32,876 nt of DNA, taken from assembly GCA_035373905.1 (NCBI GenBank), contig DAOSOK010000041.1, positions 1-32,876 on the forward strand, written 5' to 3'. The translations under genes were made by a program, and so were the position numbers. Shown here piece by piece: positions 1 to 6,640 of the stretch; position 1 is the first letter of the stretch; each line of letters starts with the position of its first letter. This stretch comes from Candidatus Ozemobacteraceae bacterium. Lineage in GTDB: Bacteria > Muiribacteriota > Ozemobacteria > Ozemobacterales > Ozemobacteraceae. Under the pieces are notes generated by a model. That model was not told the DNA's origin and made no database searches. It was given only the letters and a program-made list of their open reading frames with translations.

Positions 1-110
1 GCTCTAACCCCCAACCCCACCAAATCGGGGATTGAAGCCTGCTACCTGAGTTTCGCGGAGCATTTGAGCGCCTCGAATCTCACCCCGCTGGCCTGAATGG
101 CGAAACCCCC

Positions 111-139
111 TTGACTTTCGGACATTTTTGTCCGATATT
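111..139 (+). promoter_or_regulatory. hicAB promoter with embedded palindrome
   Basis: A TTGACT -35 box (111-116) lies 17 bases before GATATT (134-139). The palindrome CGGACA-TTTT-TGTCCG (119-134) fills the spacer, where a HicB-type DNA-binding antitoxin could block polymerase. A start about seven bases after the -10 would fall on the A of the hicA ATG at 146, so the transcript may be leaderless. The boxes are seen directly; regulation is inferred. Confidence 0.55.
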
Positions 140-145
140 TATCGC

Positions 146-358
146 ATGCGAGGGAATGAATTCATCAAAAGGGTTCGGCGCCTGGCCAAGGTCCGGGGAT
201 GGGCCTGCGAATGGTATCCCGACCGCGGGAAAGGGAGTCACGGCGTCTTGACTCTCGGCAACGCCAGAACGATCGTCCGAAACCCTCAGGATGAACTGAA
301 AAGCGGGACATTCCACGGTATGTGCAAACAACTCGGCATTCGGCCTGATGAATTGTGA
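146..358 (+). CDS. hicA: HicA-type mRNA interferase toxin
   Basis: This 70-residue protein fits the HicA family, a double-stranded-RNA-binding-fold ribonuclease that cleaves mRNA. The conserved G30-S31-H32 motif holds the expected catalytic histidine, and the C-terminal TFHGMCKQLGI (55-65) matches the HicA helix that usually reads T-x-x-x-I-x-K-Q-x-G-I. The ATG at 146 is chosen because the protein begins at the normal family position; a TTG further upstream would add only six residues inside the promoter palindrome. No Shine-Dalgarno sequence precedes it, which fits a leaderless transcript. The stop overlaps the ribosome binding site of hicB, so the toxin and antitoxin are one transcription unit in the usual toxin-first order. 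The toxin looks intact. Confidence 0.88.
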   Translation: MRGNEFIKRVRRLAKVRGWACEWYPDRGKGSHGVLTLGNARTIVRNPQDELKSGTFHGMCKQLGIRPDEL

Positions 359-371
359 AGGAGGGCACGTC

Positions 372-803
372 ATGAAATTTGCGTATCCGGTTCTTCTGAC
401 TCCCGACCCCGATGGCGGCTTCGTCGTATCGTGCCGGGATCTGCCCGAGGCCATCACGCAGGGCGAAACCGAGGCCGACGCCGTCGAGAACGCCGAGGGT
501 GCCGTCCAGGCCGCTATCGAGTTCCGCATCGAGAAAGAGCTGGACATTCCAGCCCCGTCCAGGGCGAGAACCGGCGAAGTCATGGCCGCCGTACCGGTGC
601 TGACCGCCCTGAAAGCGGCTCTTTTCCGTGCCACCAGCGGCAAGCGCGGCGCCAAAACGGCTCTCGCCCGCGCGCTCGGCATCGACGAAAAAGAAGTCCG
701 CCGGATGCTCGACCCCCGTCACGCGACGAAAGCGGCAACCATCGAACACGCCCTGGCGGTCCTCGGGTTCCGCCTGGTCATCTCCCTGGAGAAAGCCGCA
801 TAA
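372..803 (+). CDS. hicB: HicB-type antitoxin with C-terminal helix-turn-helix
   Basis: This 143-residue protein is the antitoxin partner of the preceding hicA. The N-terminal half (about 1-60) shows the degenerate RNase-H-like HicB fold: the PVLLTPDPDGGFVVSCRDLPEAITQG-type start and an acidic helix that occludes the toxin. Residues about 91-130 (KRGAKTALARALGIDEKEVRRML) form an XRE-like helix-turn-helix expected to bind the operator in the hicAB promoter. The start at 372 is preceded by AAGGAGG (358-364) with seven-base spacing; a start 24 bases upstream would overlap hicA and lacks that signal. Family knowledge gives the toxin-neutralising and autorepressor roles; the sequence shows both domains complete. 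Confidence 0.88.
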   Translation: MKFAYPVLLTPDPDGGFVVSCRDLPEAITQGETEADAVENAEGAVQAAIEFRIEKELDIPAPSRARTGEVMAAVPVLTALKAALFRATSGKRGAKTALARALGIDEKEVRRMLDPRHATKAATIEHALAVLGFRLVISLEKAA

Positions 804-976
804 CCCTTTTCACGGCAGGGAATCCCGAATCAGCCAGAGCGCCTGCATCGCCGCTTCCCTGATCTTGCTGTCAGCCATCGTGGAGAGGCGTGCGCCCTGC
901 CCAAAAACTGGTCGCCGTCCGCCGGGTGAAGGTCGCCTGATTCGCTTCGTCGCCTTCGACTCGAAGACCGGCGAGG

Positions 977-1768
977 TCAGCCCGTCGGGGAACCGATCAG
1001 GGAACGGAGTTCAGCGAGGATCCGGTCGCGGTCCCAGCCTTGATCGGCCATCGCGGCGGCCTGCCCGAGCAGGGCGCGGAATCGCGGGCCTGGGGCGACG
1101 CCGAGCGCCACGAGGTCTTTTCCGGTGACGAGGGGCGCGGGACGGCTTTCTTCCCGGCGGATGGCCTCGATGACCGGCAACCAGGCGGCCAGGGGATCGG
1201 ATTCGCCGGTCCCGCGACCCGAAACGTCGGCGGCGATGAGCCAGCGGGCGAGGTGAAAGGGCACGCCGGTCTCGCCGAGTCTTTTCAAAAAACGCCTGAC
1301 TTCGCGTTCGCCCGGCGTCGTGTCCTGCATGCGCGCGTTGGGCAGATGGCACTCGACGAGGGTCGTAACCTTCCGCTCGAGCTCGGCCGAAACGGGCCAC
1401 GTCTCCTGGAGCCGCCTGAACGGCGGCAGGAACACGGACGCCTCCTCGTGCTTCCAGGACCGGACGCGGCCGTCGGAATCGACCACGGTCACGGCGATCT
1501 TGCCCAGGTCGTGGACCAGCGCCGCCAGGACCAGCAGATCTCGCTCATCGGCCGGCAGGGCCTCGCGTCGGGCGATGCCGGCCGCGTGGTCGACGACGAG
1601 AAGAATGTGGTTCCACACGTCGCCTTCGGGATGCTTGTCGGCCGGCTGTGGAATTCCCACGAGCGCCGGGAGCGGCGCGGGAAGCGTTCCGGCGGCCAGC
1701 CGGCCGGCCAGCGGCTCCGACGGCCGCCCGGCCCGGCAGATTTTCTGCAGATCCTGATGCATATCCAT
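977..1768 (-). CDS. stand-alone HD-domain phosphohydrolase, Cca C-terminal-like
   Basis: This 263-residue protein has an HD domain with the H86-D87 dyad in LAALVHDLGK (81-90) and an earlier histidine in DVWNHILLVVDHA (50-62). The arrangement HPEGDVWNH...HDLGK and the later stretch LVTGKDLVALGVAPGPRFRALL-type resemble the HD and C-terminal part of bacterial tRNA nucleotidyltransferase (Cca). The N-terminal nucleotidyltransferase domain is absent, so it probably acts as a stand-alone metal-dependent phosphatase or phosphodiesterase of unknown substrate. AAAGGGA lies right before the first ATG; the second in-frame ATG (first base at 1762) has better spacing and may be the true start. It faces hicAB across a 173-bp gap in which I see no supported gene. 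Confidence 0.75.
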   Translation of the reverse strand: MDMHQDLQKICRAGRPSEPLAGRLAAGTLPAPLPALVGIPQPADKHPEGDVWNHILLVVDHAAGIARREALPADERDLLVLAALVHDLGKIAVTVVDSDGRVRSWKHEEASVFLPPFRRLQETWPVSAELERKVTTLVECHLPNARMQDTTPGEREVRRFLKRLGETGVPFHLARWLIAADVSGRGTGESDPLAAWLPVIEAIRREESRPAPLVTGKDLVALGVAPGPRFRALLGQAAAMADQGWDRDRILAELRSLIGSPTG

Positions 1769-1868
1769 TCCCTTTCATTATCCGTCACGCCGATCCGTTT
1801 CGCAAACGCGGCCAATGTTTCGAACCGGCGGCGAACGAGCGCCTTGTCACCCGGTGGGGAAACTCACG

Positions 1869-1954
1869 ATTTCCGTTCGTGGCGAGGTATCGAACCACGA
1901 AAAAGCCTGTTCATGCGATTCCGGTCACCCCTCGATCCCTCAGGATGACCGGAA
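1869..1954. repeat. interspersed double-hairpin repeat, copy 1
   Basis: The left hairpin has TTCGTGG (1876-1882) pairing with CCACGAA (1895-1901). The right hairpin has TTCCGGTCA (1919-1927) pairing with TGACCGGAA (1946-1954). Positions 1869-1901 match 8303-8335 at all but one base, which identifies an interspersed palindromic (REP-like) element rather than a chance hairpin. It lies upstream of the small membrane-protein gene. Confidence 0.7.
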
Positions 1955-1983
1955 CCAGGCACACATCGACGGGAGGCGCTTCC

Positions 1984-2121
1984 ATGATGGGATTCGTGCT
2001 CGTCCTGCTTCTGCCCGCAGTTCTTCTCGCGCTCCTGCTCCTGCGCGTCTACCTGCGCGACAGACGGCTGAGGAAGCACCTGGGCCGCAAGGTCATCTAT
2101 TCGGAAGCACGCGATGAATAG
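1984..2121 (+). CDS. small single-pass membrane protein
   Basis: This 45-residue protein starts at ATG 1984 after GGGAGG (1971-1976) with seven-base spacing. Residues about 3-23 form one very hydrophobic helix (GFVLVLLLPAVLLALLLL), followed by a basic cytoplasmic-type segment (RVYLRDRRLRKHLGRK) and a short acidic end. By the positive-inside rule the C-terminus should be cytoplasmic. It stands alone and is followed 17 bases later by a strong terminator. I do not recognise a family. A regulatory or toxin-like small membrane protein is possible but unproven. Confidence 0.6.
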   Translation: MMGFVLVLLLPAVLLALLLLRVYLRDRRLRKHLGRKVIYSEARDE

Positions 2122-2138
2122 CATTCGCACGGAATGAC

Positions 2139-2166
2139 AAGCCCCCGTCCGAACGGACGGGGGCTT
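2139..2166. terminator. bidirectional intrinsic terminator
   Basis: A perfect 12-bp stem, AAGCCCCCGTCC with GGACGGGGGCTT, closes a GAAC loop (2151-2154). It sits between the convergent small membrane-protein gene and the GTPase gene ending at 2186. The A and T ends of the stem let it work in both directions. Confidence 0.85.
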
Positions 2167-2185
2167 GTGTTGCCTGGGTGCGGGC

Positions 2186-3841
2186 CTACTGCCCGTCTCG
2201 GTCTTCGGCGACGGAAGCGTGGATGGCGTCGATCGAGGTGCGGAGGTTCTCGGTCCTTTCGAGAGCGGCGATCCGGGAGCGTTCGGCGTCGCCCAGGGAG
2301 TCGGCGGCGGCCATGGCCTGTTGTTCGAGCGGGGAAAACAGTTGTTTTCCGACGTCGGCGGCCTGATTCAATACCGACTGCTCTATTTCGCCGGCCTGCT
2401 GGCAGGCGACGTGGCGGAGTTCCCGGCGCGCTTCGGCGACGCTCTGTTCGTAGGCGGCCTGGGCGCGCTGTGCGTCCCGGTATTCCTTCGCGGCCAGGAA
2501 GACCTGGATGGCGATGCCGGCGCCCCGGGTGATCTTTCCGGCCCACTTGTCGAGCGTCTTCGTCCATCGGCCCTTGATTCCCGGGATACCGTAGCTCCGC
2601 AGGGTCAGGAGGCCGTCTTTCACCGTCGACTTCGCCGCGTCTGTCTTGAGGAGCTGGGGGAGCTGGTTCATGTCAAGCGCGACGCCGGACTTCGCGGGGA
2701 GGGTCTCCGACGGCCGCCCGGCCCCTTCATCGCCGCCGATGACGACGGTGGGCGTCCTCGGCAGTTCCGATGCGTCGGCCGCGAGGGTGGCTCCGCTTCC
2801 GCTCACGGCTTCGCCCAACTCCGCGCTCAGGATGTCCACCCGGCGTTTCAGGCACGACTCGGAGCGGCCGAGATACCATTCGATCGTTTCCCGGCTGGTT
2901 CCGCCCTCGGCGAAGTCCTTCTCGAGACGGTTCTCGAGTTCGCCCCGGAGCGCCTTCAGATCGGCCTCGAGAAGGCGATCCAGTTCCGCCCGCGCGCGGC
3001 GGATCGCCTTCAGGTTTTCCTCGAGCCGCCGGGCCTCGGCCGAGGCGTCCTTCTCCCGCAGAGCGGCCGACAGCGACGCGGCGGCGTCCCGCAACAGGTT
3101 CAGGCCGGGGACCAGGACGCGCATGCCGCCGGAACGGGCCAGCGCCGCCGGAAGCTCGGTCAGCAGGTCGGCGATGCCGCTGGCTTCGTACAGCGCCTCC
3201 TTCCCCGGCTCACAGCCGCGGAGAGCGCTCTTCGCATTGACGAGCAGGACGGGCACGGACGGCACGCCGGGATTCCCGAGTTCGTCGCGAATGCGCGAGC
3301 GGAGGGTGTTGACGGCGGTTTCGTCGACCTGGAGGCCCGTCTTGTTGTTCAGAACGACGATGATCTCCTTGTCATCGACCTGGAGCCGCTTGAGTTCCCT
3401 GAGGGTCAGCTCCTCCTCGGTGCCGCCGGCGGTGCTGACGACGAGAACGATCACGTGGCACCGCCGCAGGTGCTCGCGCGTCAACTCCTCATGCTCAATC
3501 GGCGCATCAATGCCGGGGGTGTCGTACAGCGTCCAGTCGGCGAACTTGTATTCATCGAGCGCCGCGGTGCACGGCACGTCGCTGACGGGCGCCTGCTCCT
3601 TTTTCAGGAGAGCGTTCAGCAGGGTGCTCTTTCCGGCGTTGTAGCACCCGAACAGCATGGCGGCCGGGCGGAACTCGGCCAGCGCCGACTGCGCGGCTCG
3701 TATACGGCCGGTCACGAGGCCGGCAACGCCGGCTTCCTCGGCGATCTTCAGCAGGCGTTCCGCCGTCAGGTCCAGTTCGCGGCGGATGCCGCAGGGCGAG
3801 TCGTCGGATCTTCGTTCATCGCGGTTCGTCGCGTTCGTCAT
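2186..3841 (-). CDS. dynamin-like GTPase 1 (551 aa)
   Basis: The G domain lies near the N-terminus. G1/P-loop is GCYNAGKS (65-72), a switch I threonine candidate is T92 in VPCTA, G3 is DTPG (107-110), and the G4 position reads NNKTG (165-169) rather than canonical NKxD. A long helical, coiled-coil-prone stretch follows (REKDASAEARRLEENLKAIRRARAELDRLL-type), then another helical C-terminal region. The length and order match bacterial dynamin-like or GTP-binding DUF proteins, not translation GTPases. AAGGAG with eight-base spacing supports the start, and the gene begins 14 bases after the stop of the next dynamin-like gene, so they are cotranscribed. Paired dynamin-like proteins are known in membrane remodelling and in the LeoA/LeoBC (Eleos-type) antiphage modules; membership here is inference. 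Confidence 0.82.
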   Translation of the reverse strand: MTNATNRDERRSDDSPCGIRRELDLTAERLLKIAEEAGVAGLVTGRIRAAQSALAEFRPAAMLFGCYNAGKSTLLNALLKKEQAPVSDVPCTAALDEYKFADWTLYDTPGIDAPIEHEELTREHLRRCHVIVLVVSTAGGTEEELTLRELKRLQVDDKEIIVVLNNKTGLQVDETAVNTLRSRIRDELGNPGVPSVPVLLVNAKSALRGCEPGKEALYEASGIADLLTELPAALARSGGMRVLVPGLNLLRDAAASLSAALREKDASAEARRLEENLKAIRRARAELDRLLEADLKALRGELENRLEKDFAEGGTSRETIEWYLGRSESCLKRRVDILSAELGEAVSGSGATLAADASELPRTPTVVIGGDEGAGRPSETLPAKSGVALDMNQLPQLLKTDAAKSTVKDGLLTLRSYGIPGIKGRWTKTLDKWAGKITRGAGIAIQVFLAAKEYRDAQRAQAAYEQSVAEARRELRHVACQQAGEIEQSVLNQAADVGKQLFSPLEQQAMAAADSLGDAERSRIAALERTENLRTSIDAIHASVAEDRDGQ

Positions 3842-3855
3842 GAATATATCTCCTT

Positions 3856-5670
3856 TTATACATCGAATCGGCGCTTTTGAAGGTCGCCGGCGAGTCGTTC
3901 GATCGAGACGACGAGTTCGGTCGAAGCGGAACGCAGGGGCTCGAGCGCGGTCTCGTCGACGCGGGTCAGCGCCGCGCTCACAACCGTGGGCAGGCCGGCC
4001 GAGAGGCTCTCATACAGGGCGGCCTTCACCTCCTCGACGTTCGTTCCGACGTCGACGCTGACGCGCTTGGAACCCGCCATCCTTGCACCGGCGGCACTGC
4101 CGAGGCCGCCGCCGATCATGCTTCCGACGGCGGTGCCGATCGGCCCGAAAAAACTGCCGATCGCGCCGCCTGCAATACCGCCTAATATACTTCCGGCGGC
4201 CTTGCCCGTGTAGGACTGGGACACGGAGATCGTTTCGTATTTCCGCTCGATGCCCGGCACGTTCAGCGCGAGGCCGGAGGTGCCCAGCGCTTCGGTCACG
4301 GCGACGTCCATCCCTTCCAGGACGCGCGTCACCTCGGCCGAGAAGACGGCCTCGAGATGCCTGCCGATCTCGGCTTCGACGCTCTTCGCCAGTTCCTTCG
4401 ACCCGTGCTCGGGCCGGTCAGGCTCGTCCGCGGCCTTGCGCATCAGCGCTTCGATGGCCGGAAGCGTGCGCGTGATCGTTCTCCGGGTGATCTGATCGCC
4501 GAGCGACAGAAGCTTCGCCTCTGCGCGTTCGATCGCGGAGCGCGCCGCCATGAAGCTGTTGCGGATGCTGTCGAGCGAGGCGTACCCGGCGCCGCCGGTC
4601 TCGGTCGGCCTGCCGTGCAAGATTTCATCGATCAGACCGTTGAACCGATGCTTCGGCCCGGCCATCTTGAGTTCGAGAGCGTCGCGCGTGAGGGTTTTCG
4701 AGATGCTGTGAAACAGGTCGGGCATGCCCGAAGCGTCGAAAGCGGCGGCGTCGCCCGATGCCAGCGCGTCCTTGGCCAGGCGGGTCGAGACGAACGCATA
4801 CGAGCGGTCGCGCAGGAGCTTCTCCAGGCCGGCCTTTGCGATCTGCGCCTCCACCCATCGCTTCTGCTCTTCGCGAGCTGAGGCCGGTTTCGTCACGGTG
4901 CGGGATATGATGGTTCCGTTCTCGTCGAGATCCTCTTCGAATGCGTCGAAGCGGGAAACGACGACGAGAAGCGGTTTGTGCATGGGAAGAAGCCGGCGCA
5001 GTTCGGCGATCTCACTGGCGCGCGCCGGCGAGTCGGACGAGGTGAGAAACACGACGAGTTCGGCGTTCGCGACGTATTCCTTGGCGAGCTCGCCGTTTTC
5101 GGGGGTCAGGGAATGAAGGCCGGGCGTGTCGATCCAGGAAAGGCCGCCGAGGGTGAACTCCTGGATGCGGTTGGTGCATTCGACGACGTCCGTCGCGAAC
5201 CCCGTGCGCGGGTCGAGCTCTTCCGGCTCCTGGAGAATGCCGCCGACCGCGGCGTGGACCCGGAATCGCGGAACGGGGCCGGACGTGAAACCGCCGGAAC
5301 CGTTTGCCCGGTCGACGCCGGCAATGAAGTTTCCCAGACTGCTCTTTCCGCTTTTGACTTTGCCGTAGACCGTGACGATTACCGACCGCTCGAAACGGTT
5401 GATGAACTCACGGCCGGAGATGTCGCGCCGAACCGCCGAGGTCCAGGCGACGAGCCCGGCGCTCAGATGATTGAAAGCGGCGGCGAGCAGGGCGGCGAGC
5501 TCGCCCTTCGGGACGGGAGCGGACGTCGAGATTCGCGCCCCGAAGGCGTCGATCAGGCCGAGGAGCCCCTCTTCCCTGTCTTCGAGGTCGGTTCGAAACC
5601 CGTCAAGCTGGTCTCCGACGCGTTCGAGCGACCGGTTGAAAGCGTCGATGCGTTCGGTGATACGTTCCAA
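3856..5670 (-). CDS. dynamin-like GTPase 2 with glycine-zipper membrane segment (604 aa)
   Basis: An N-terminal coiled coil (1-45) precedes the G domain: P-loop GKVKSGKS (103-110), DTPG (181-184) and G4 SRFD (239-242). A long helical middle follows. Residues about 491-532 form a glycine-rich hydrophobic hairpin (repeated GG, AG and GS pairs), a glycine-zipper type membrane insertion segment like the paddle of bacterial dynamins. The annotated start is TTG at 5670 with only a weak upstream AGGA. The 5' end overlaps the preceding truncated GTPase gene by 68 bases in another frame, so the original start may have been lost (see findings). It probably acts with GTPase 1 as a heteromeric membrane-bound complex. 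Confidence 0.82.
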   Translation of the reverse strand: MERITERIDAFNRSLERVGDQLDGFRTDLEDREEGLLGLIDAFGARISTSAPVPKGELAALLAAAFNHLSAGLVAWTSAVRRDISGREFINRFERSVIVTVYGKVKSGKSSLGNFIAGVDRANGSGGFTSGPVPRFRVHAAVGGILQEPEELDPRTGFATDVVECTNRIQEFTLGGLSWIDTPGLHSLTPENGELAKEYVANAELVVFLTSSDSPARASEIAELRRLLPMHKPLLVVVSRFDAFEEDLDENGTIISRTVTKPASAREEQKRWVEAQIAKAGLEKLLRDRSYAFVSTRLAKDALASGDAAAFDASGMPDLFHSISKTLTRDALELKMAGPKHRFNGLIDEILHGRPTETGGAGYASLDSIRNSFMAARSAIERAEAKLLSLGDQITRRTITRTLPAIEALMRKAADEPDRPEHGSKELAKSVEAEIGRHLEAVFSAEVTRVLEGMDVAVTEALGTSGLALNVPGIERKYETISVSQSYTGKAAGSILGGIAGGAIGSFFGPIGTAVGSMIGGGLGSAAGARMAGSKRVSVDVGTNVEEVKAALYESLSAGLPTVVSAALTRVDETALEPLRSASTELVVSIERLAGDLQKRRFDV

Positions 5671-6007
5671 ACGGCGAGTCCTGTTCCTGGTTGGCCACGG
5701 TCGTCCGGGCGTCTCCCGTCGCGAACCGATCGCGAGTTTCGAGAAGCGCGTTGAAGAGGGAGCTTTTCCCGGCTTTCAGCAACCCCGCGTTCACGATGGT
5801 GAACCCGCCCCGATGTCGGGAAGCGGACGAGATCGTTTCAAGCGTATCGTTCAGGTTCTCATATATTGCCGGCGTGAGCAGGGGCGAGAGAAGCCGAAAA
5901 ACGGGCTCCGACGCGCCGTCCCGGATCAGTTGTTTCAGCACCGCACAACAATCGGTGCGCGAAGCATTCATGGCGTCCGTTGCGTCGTCACCGGGTCGCG
6001 CCTTCAT
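5603..6007 (-). pseudogene. truncated third dynamin-like GTPase (134 aa)
   Basis: The first roughly 110 residues are a normal GTPase start: a helical N-terminus, P-loop GLLKAGKS (75-82), then a switch I region with GDARTTVANQ (98-107). Full-length relatives should continue into a DTPG motif, but here the frame degenerates after about residue 113. From there the reading is an out-of-frame copy of the start of GTPase 2 (a shadow of MERITERI...), with a stop at 5603. No G3 or G4 motif remains. The start at 6007 is chosen because AGGGAG lies seven bases upstream; the ATG at 6013 abuts the ribosome site. A deletion joining two GTPase genes is the simplest reading. A functional short partner cannot be excluded. 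Confidence 0.6.
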
Positions 6008-6035
6008 ATTCATCTCCCTTTCTTTTATATGTTTA

Positions 6036-6063
6036 TTTATAACATGTTATTATTTTATTTCAA
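6036..6063 (-). promoter_or_regulatory. promoter for the GTPase genes with central palindrome
   Basis: On the minus strand TTGAAA (6058-6063) and TATAAA (6036-6041) are 16 bases apart in an AT-rich stretch within otherwise GC-rich DNA. The perfect 12-bp palindrome ATAACATGTTAT (6039-6050) overlaps the -10 side of the spacer and could bind a repressor. It would start transcription just ahead of the truncated GTPase gene. Confidence 0.5.
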
Positions 6064-6086
6064 AACATCACGAGGCCGGTCCTGCG

Positions 6087-6365
6087 TCACCGGCCCTGCT
6101 CGGTCCTGCCTCCCAACCGCTGTTCATCGAGGTTGCCAGCCCCCGCCTCGTCATCATCGTTCGGAAGGACCTCCCGGCCCGAGACCCAGTCGTTGAAGTC
6201 TTTCGACACGCCTTCGATGACGTTGAATCCCGGGGTATTGCCGACGATCTGCTCGATCTCGGGACCCAGATACCGCTCGACGGCATCGGCGACGGGCGAG
6301 GTAATCCGCTTGGCGAGCTTGAAGGGCAGTCGGACGATATCGATGACGGTTTTCGGGTCTGACAT
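6087..6365 (-). CDS. small acidic-tailed protein of the GTPase cluster (92 aa)
   Basis: The start at 6365 follows GGGAGGA at about six-base spacing, a strong ribosome site. The N-terminal part (VIDIVRLPFKLAKRITSPVADAV) is amphipathic and could lie on a membrane. A middle segment (FNVIEGVSKDFNDWVSGREVL) is followed by a polar, acidic tail rich in D, E, G and Q. I recognise no family. It lies 35 bases after the 39-aa gene and upstream of the GTPases on the same strand. Its position suggests an accessory membrane-associated partner of the dynamin-like proteins; that is inference. Confidence 0.65.
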   Translation of the reverse strand: MSDPKTVIDIVRLPFKLAKRITSPVADAVERYLGPEIEQIVGNTPGFNVIEGVSKDFNDWVSGREVLPNDDDEAGAGNLDEQRLGGRTEQGR

Positions 6366-6400
6366 ACGGTTTTCCTCCCTTACGCGTTCCGTCGGGCGTT

Positions 6401-6520
6401 TCAGCCCTGGGGGCGGCCGTCACCCTGGGCGGCGTTCCATACGATCTTCGCGGCCTTGAGGGCGGCGGCGCCGAGAGCGAGACCAAGGGCGATATTCAGA
6501 GCGGCTTTGAACGTTTCCAT
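6401..6520 (-). CDS. 39-residue hydrophobic small protein
   Basis: ATG at 6520 is preceded by AGGAGGT at five-base spacing, the same leader sequence (AGGAGGTCCGT) found before the 220-aa gene at 9437. The protein has an alanine-, leucine- and glycine-rich helix (FKAALNIALGLALGAAALKAAKIV) and a short polar end (WNAAQGDGRPQG). It probably inserts in or lies on the membrane. It is the first gene of the small-protein/GTPase series and is too short for routine gene callers. No family is recognised. Confidence 0.6.
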   Translation of the reverse strand: METFKAALNIALGLALGAAALKAAKIVWNAAQGDGRPQG

Positions 6521-6640
6521 ACGGACCTCCTTTTCCTGGAATGGTTCTTGTAGCGGTGCGATCGGTTGCGGTCACCGTATGAAAGCCGCCGCCGTGGTCC
6601 GGGTTCAAAAAAGACGTTTCGCGGCGAGGCGACTCTCAGA

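Noticed and set aside
1..60. CRISPR repeat-like end (GGGGATTGAAGC) at the window edge
   Set aside because: Only one copy is visible and no spacer-repeat periodicity follows. Sequence to the left would be needed; three or more copies there would revive the idea.
804..976. 22-codon minus-strand micro-frame (MADSKIREAAMQ...) between hicB and the HD gene
   Set aside because: It has a protein-like look but no ribosome site and no upstream continuation, so it is not supported as a gene.
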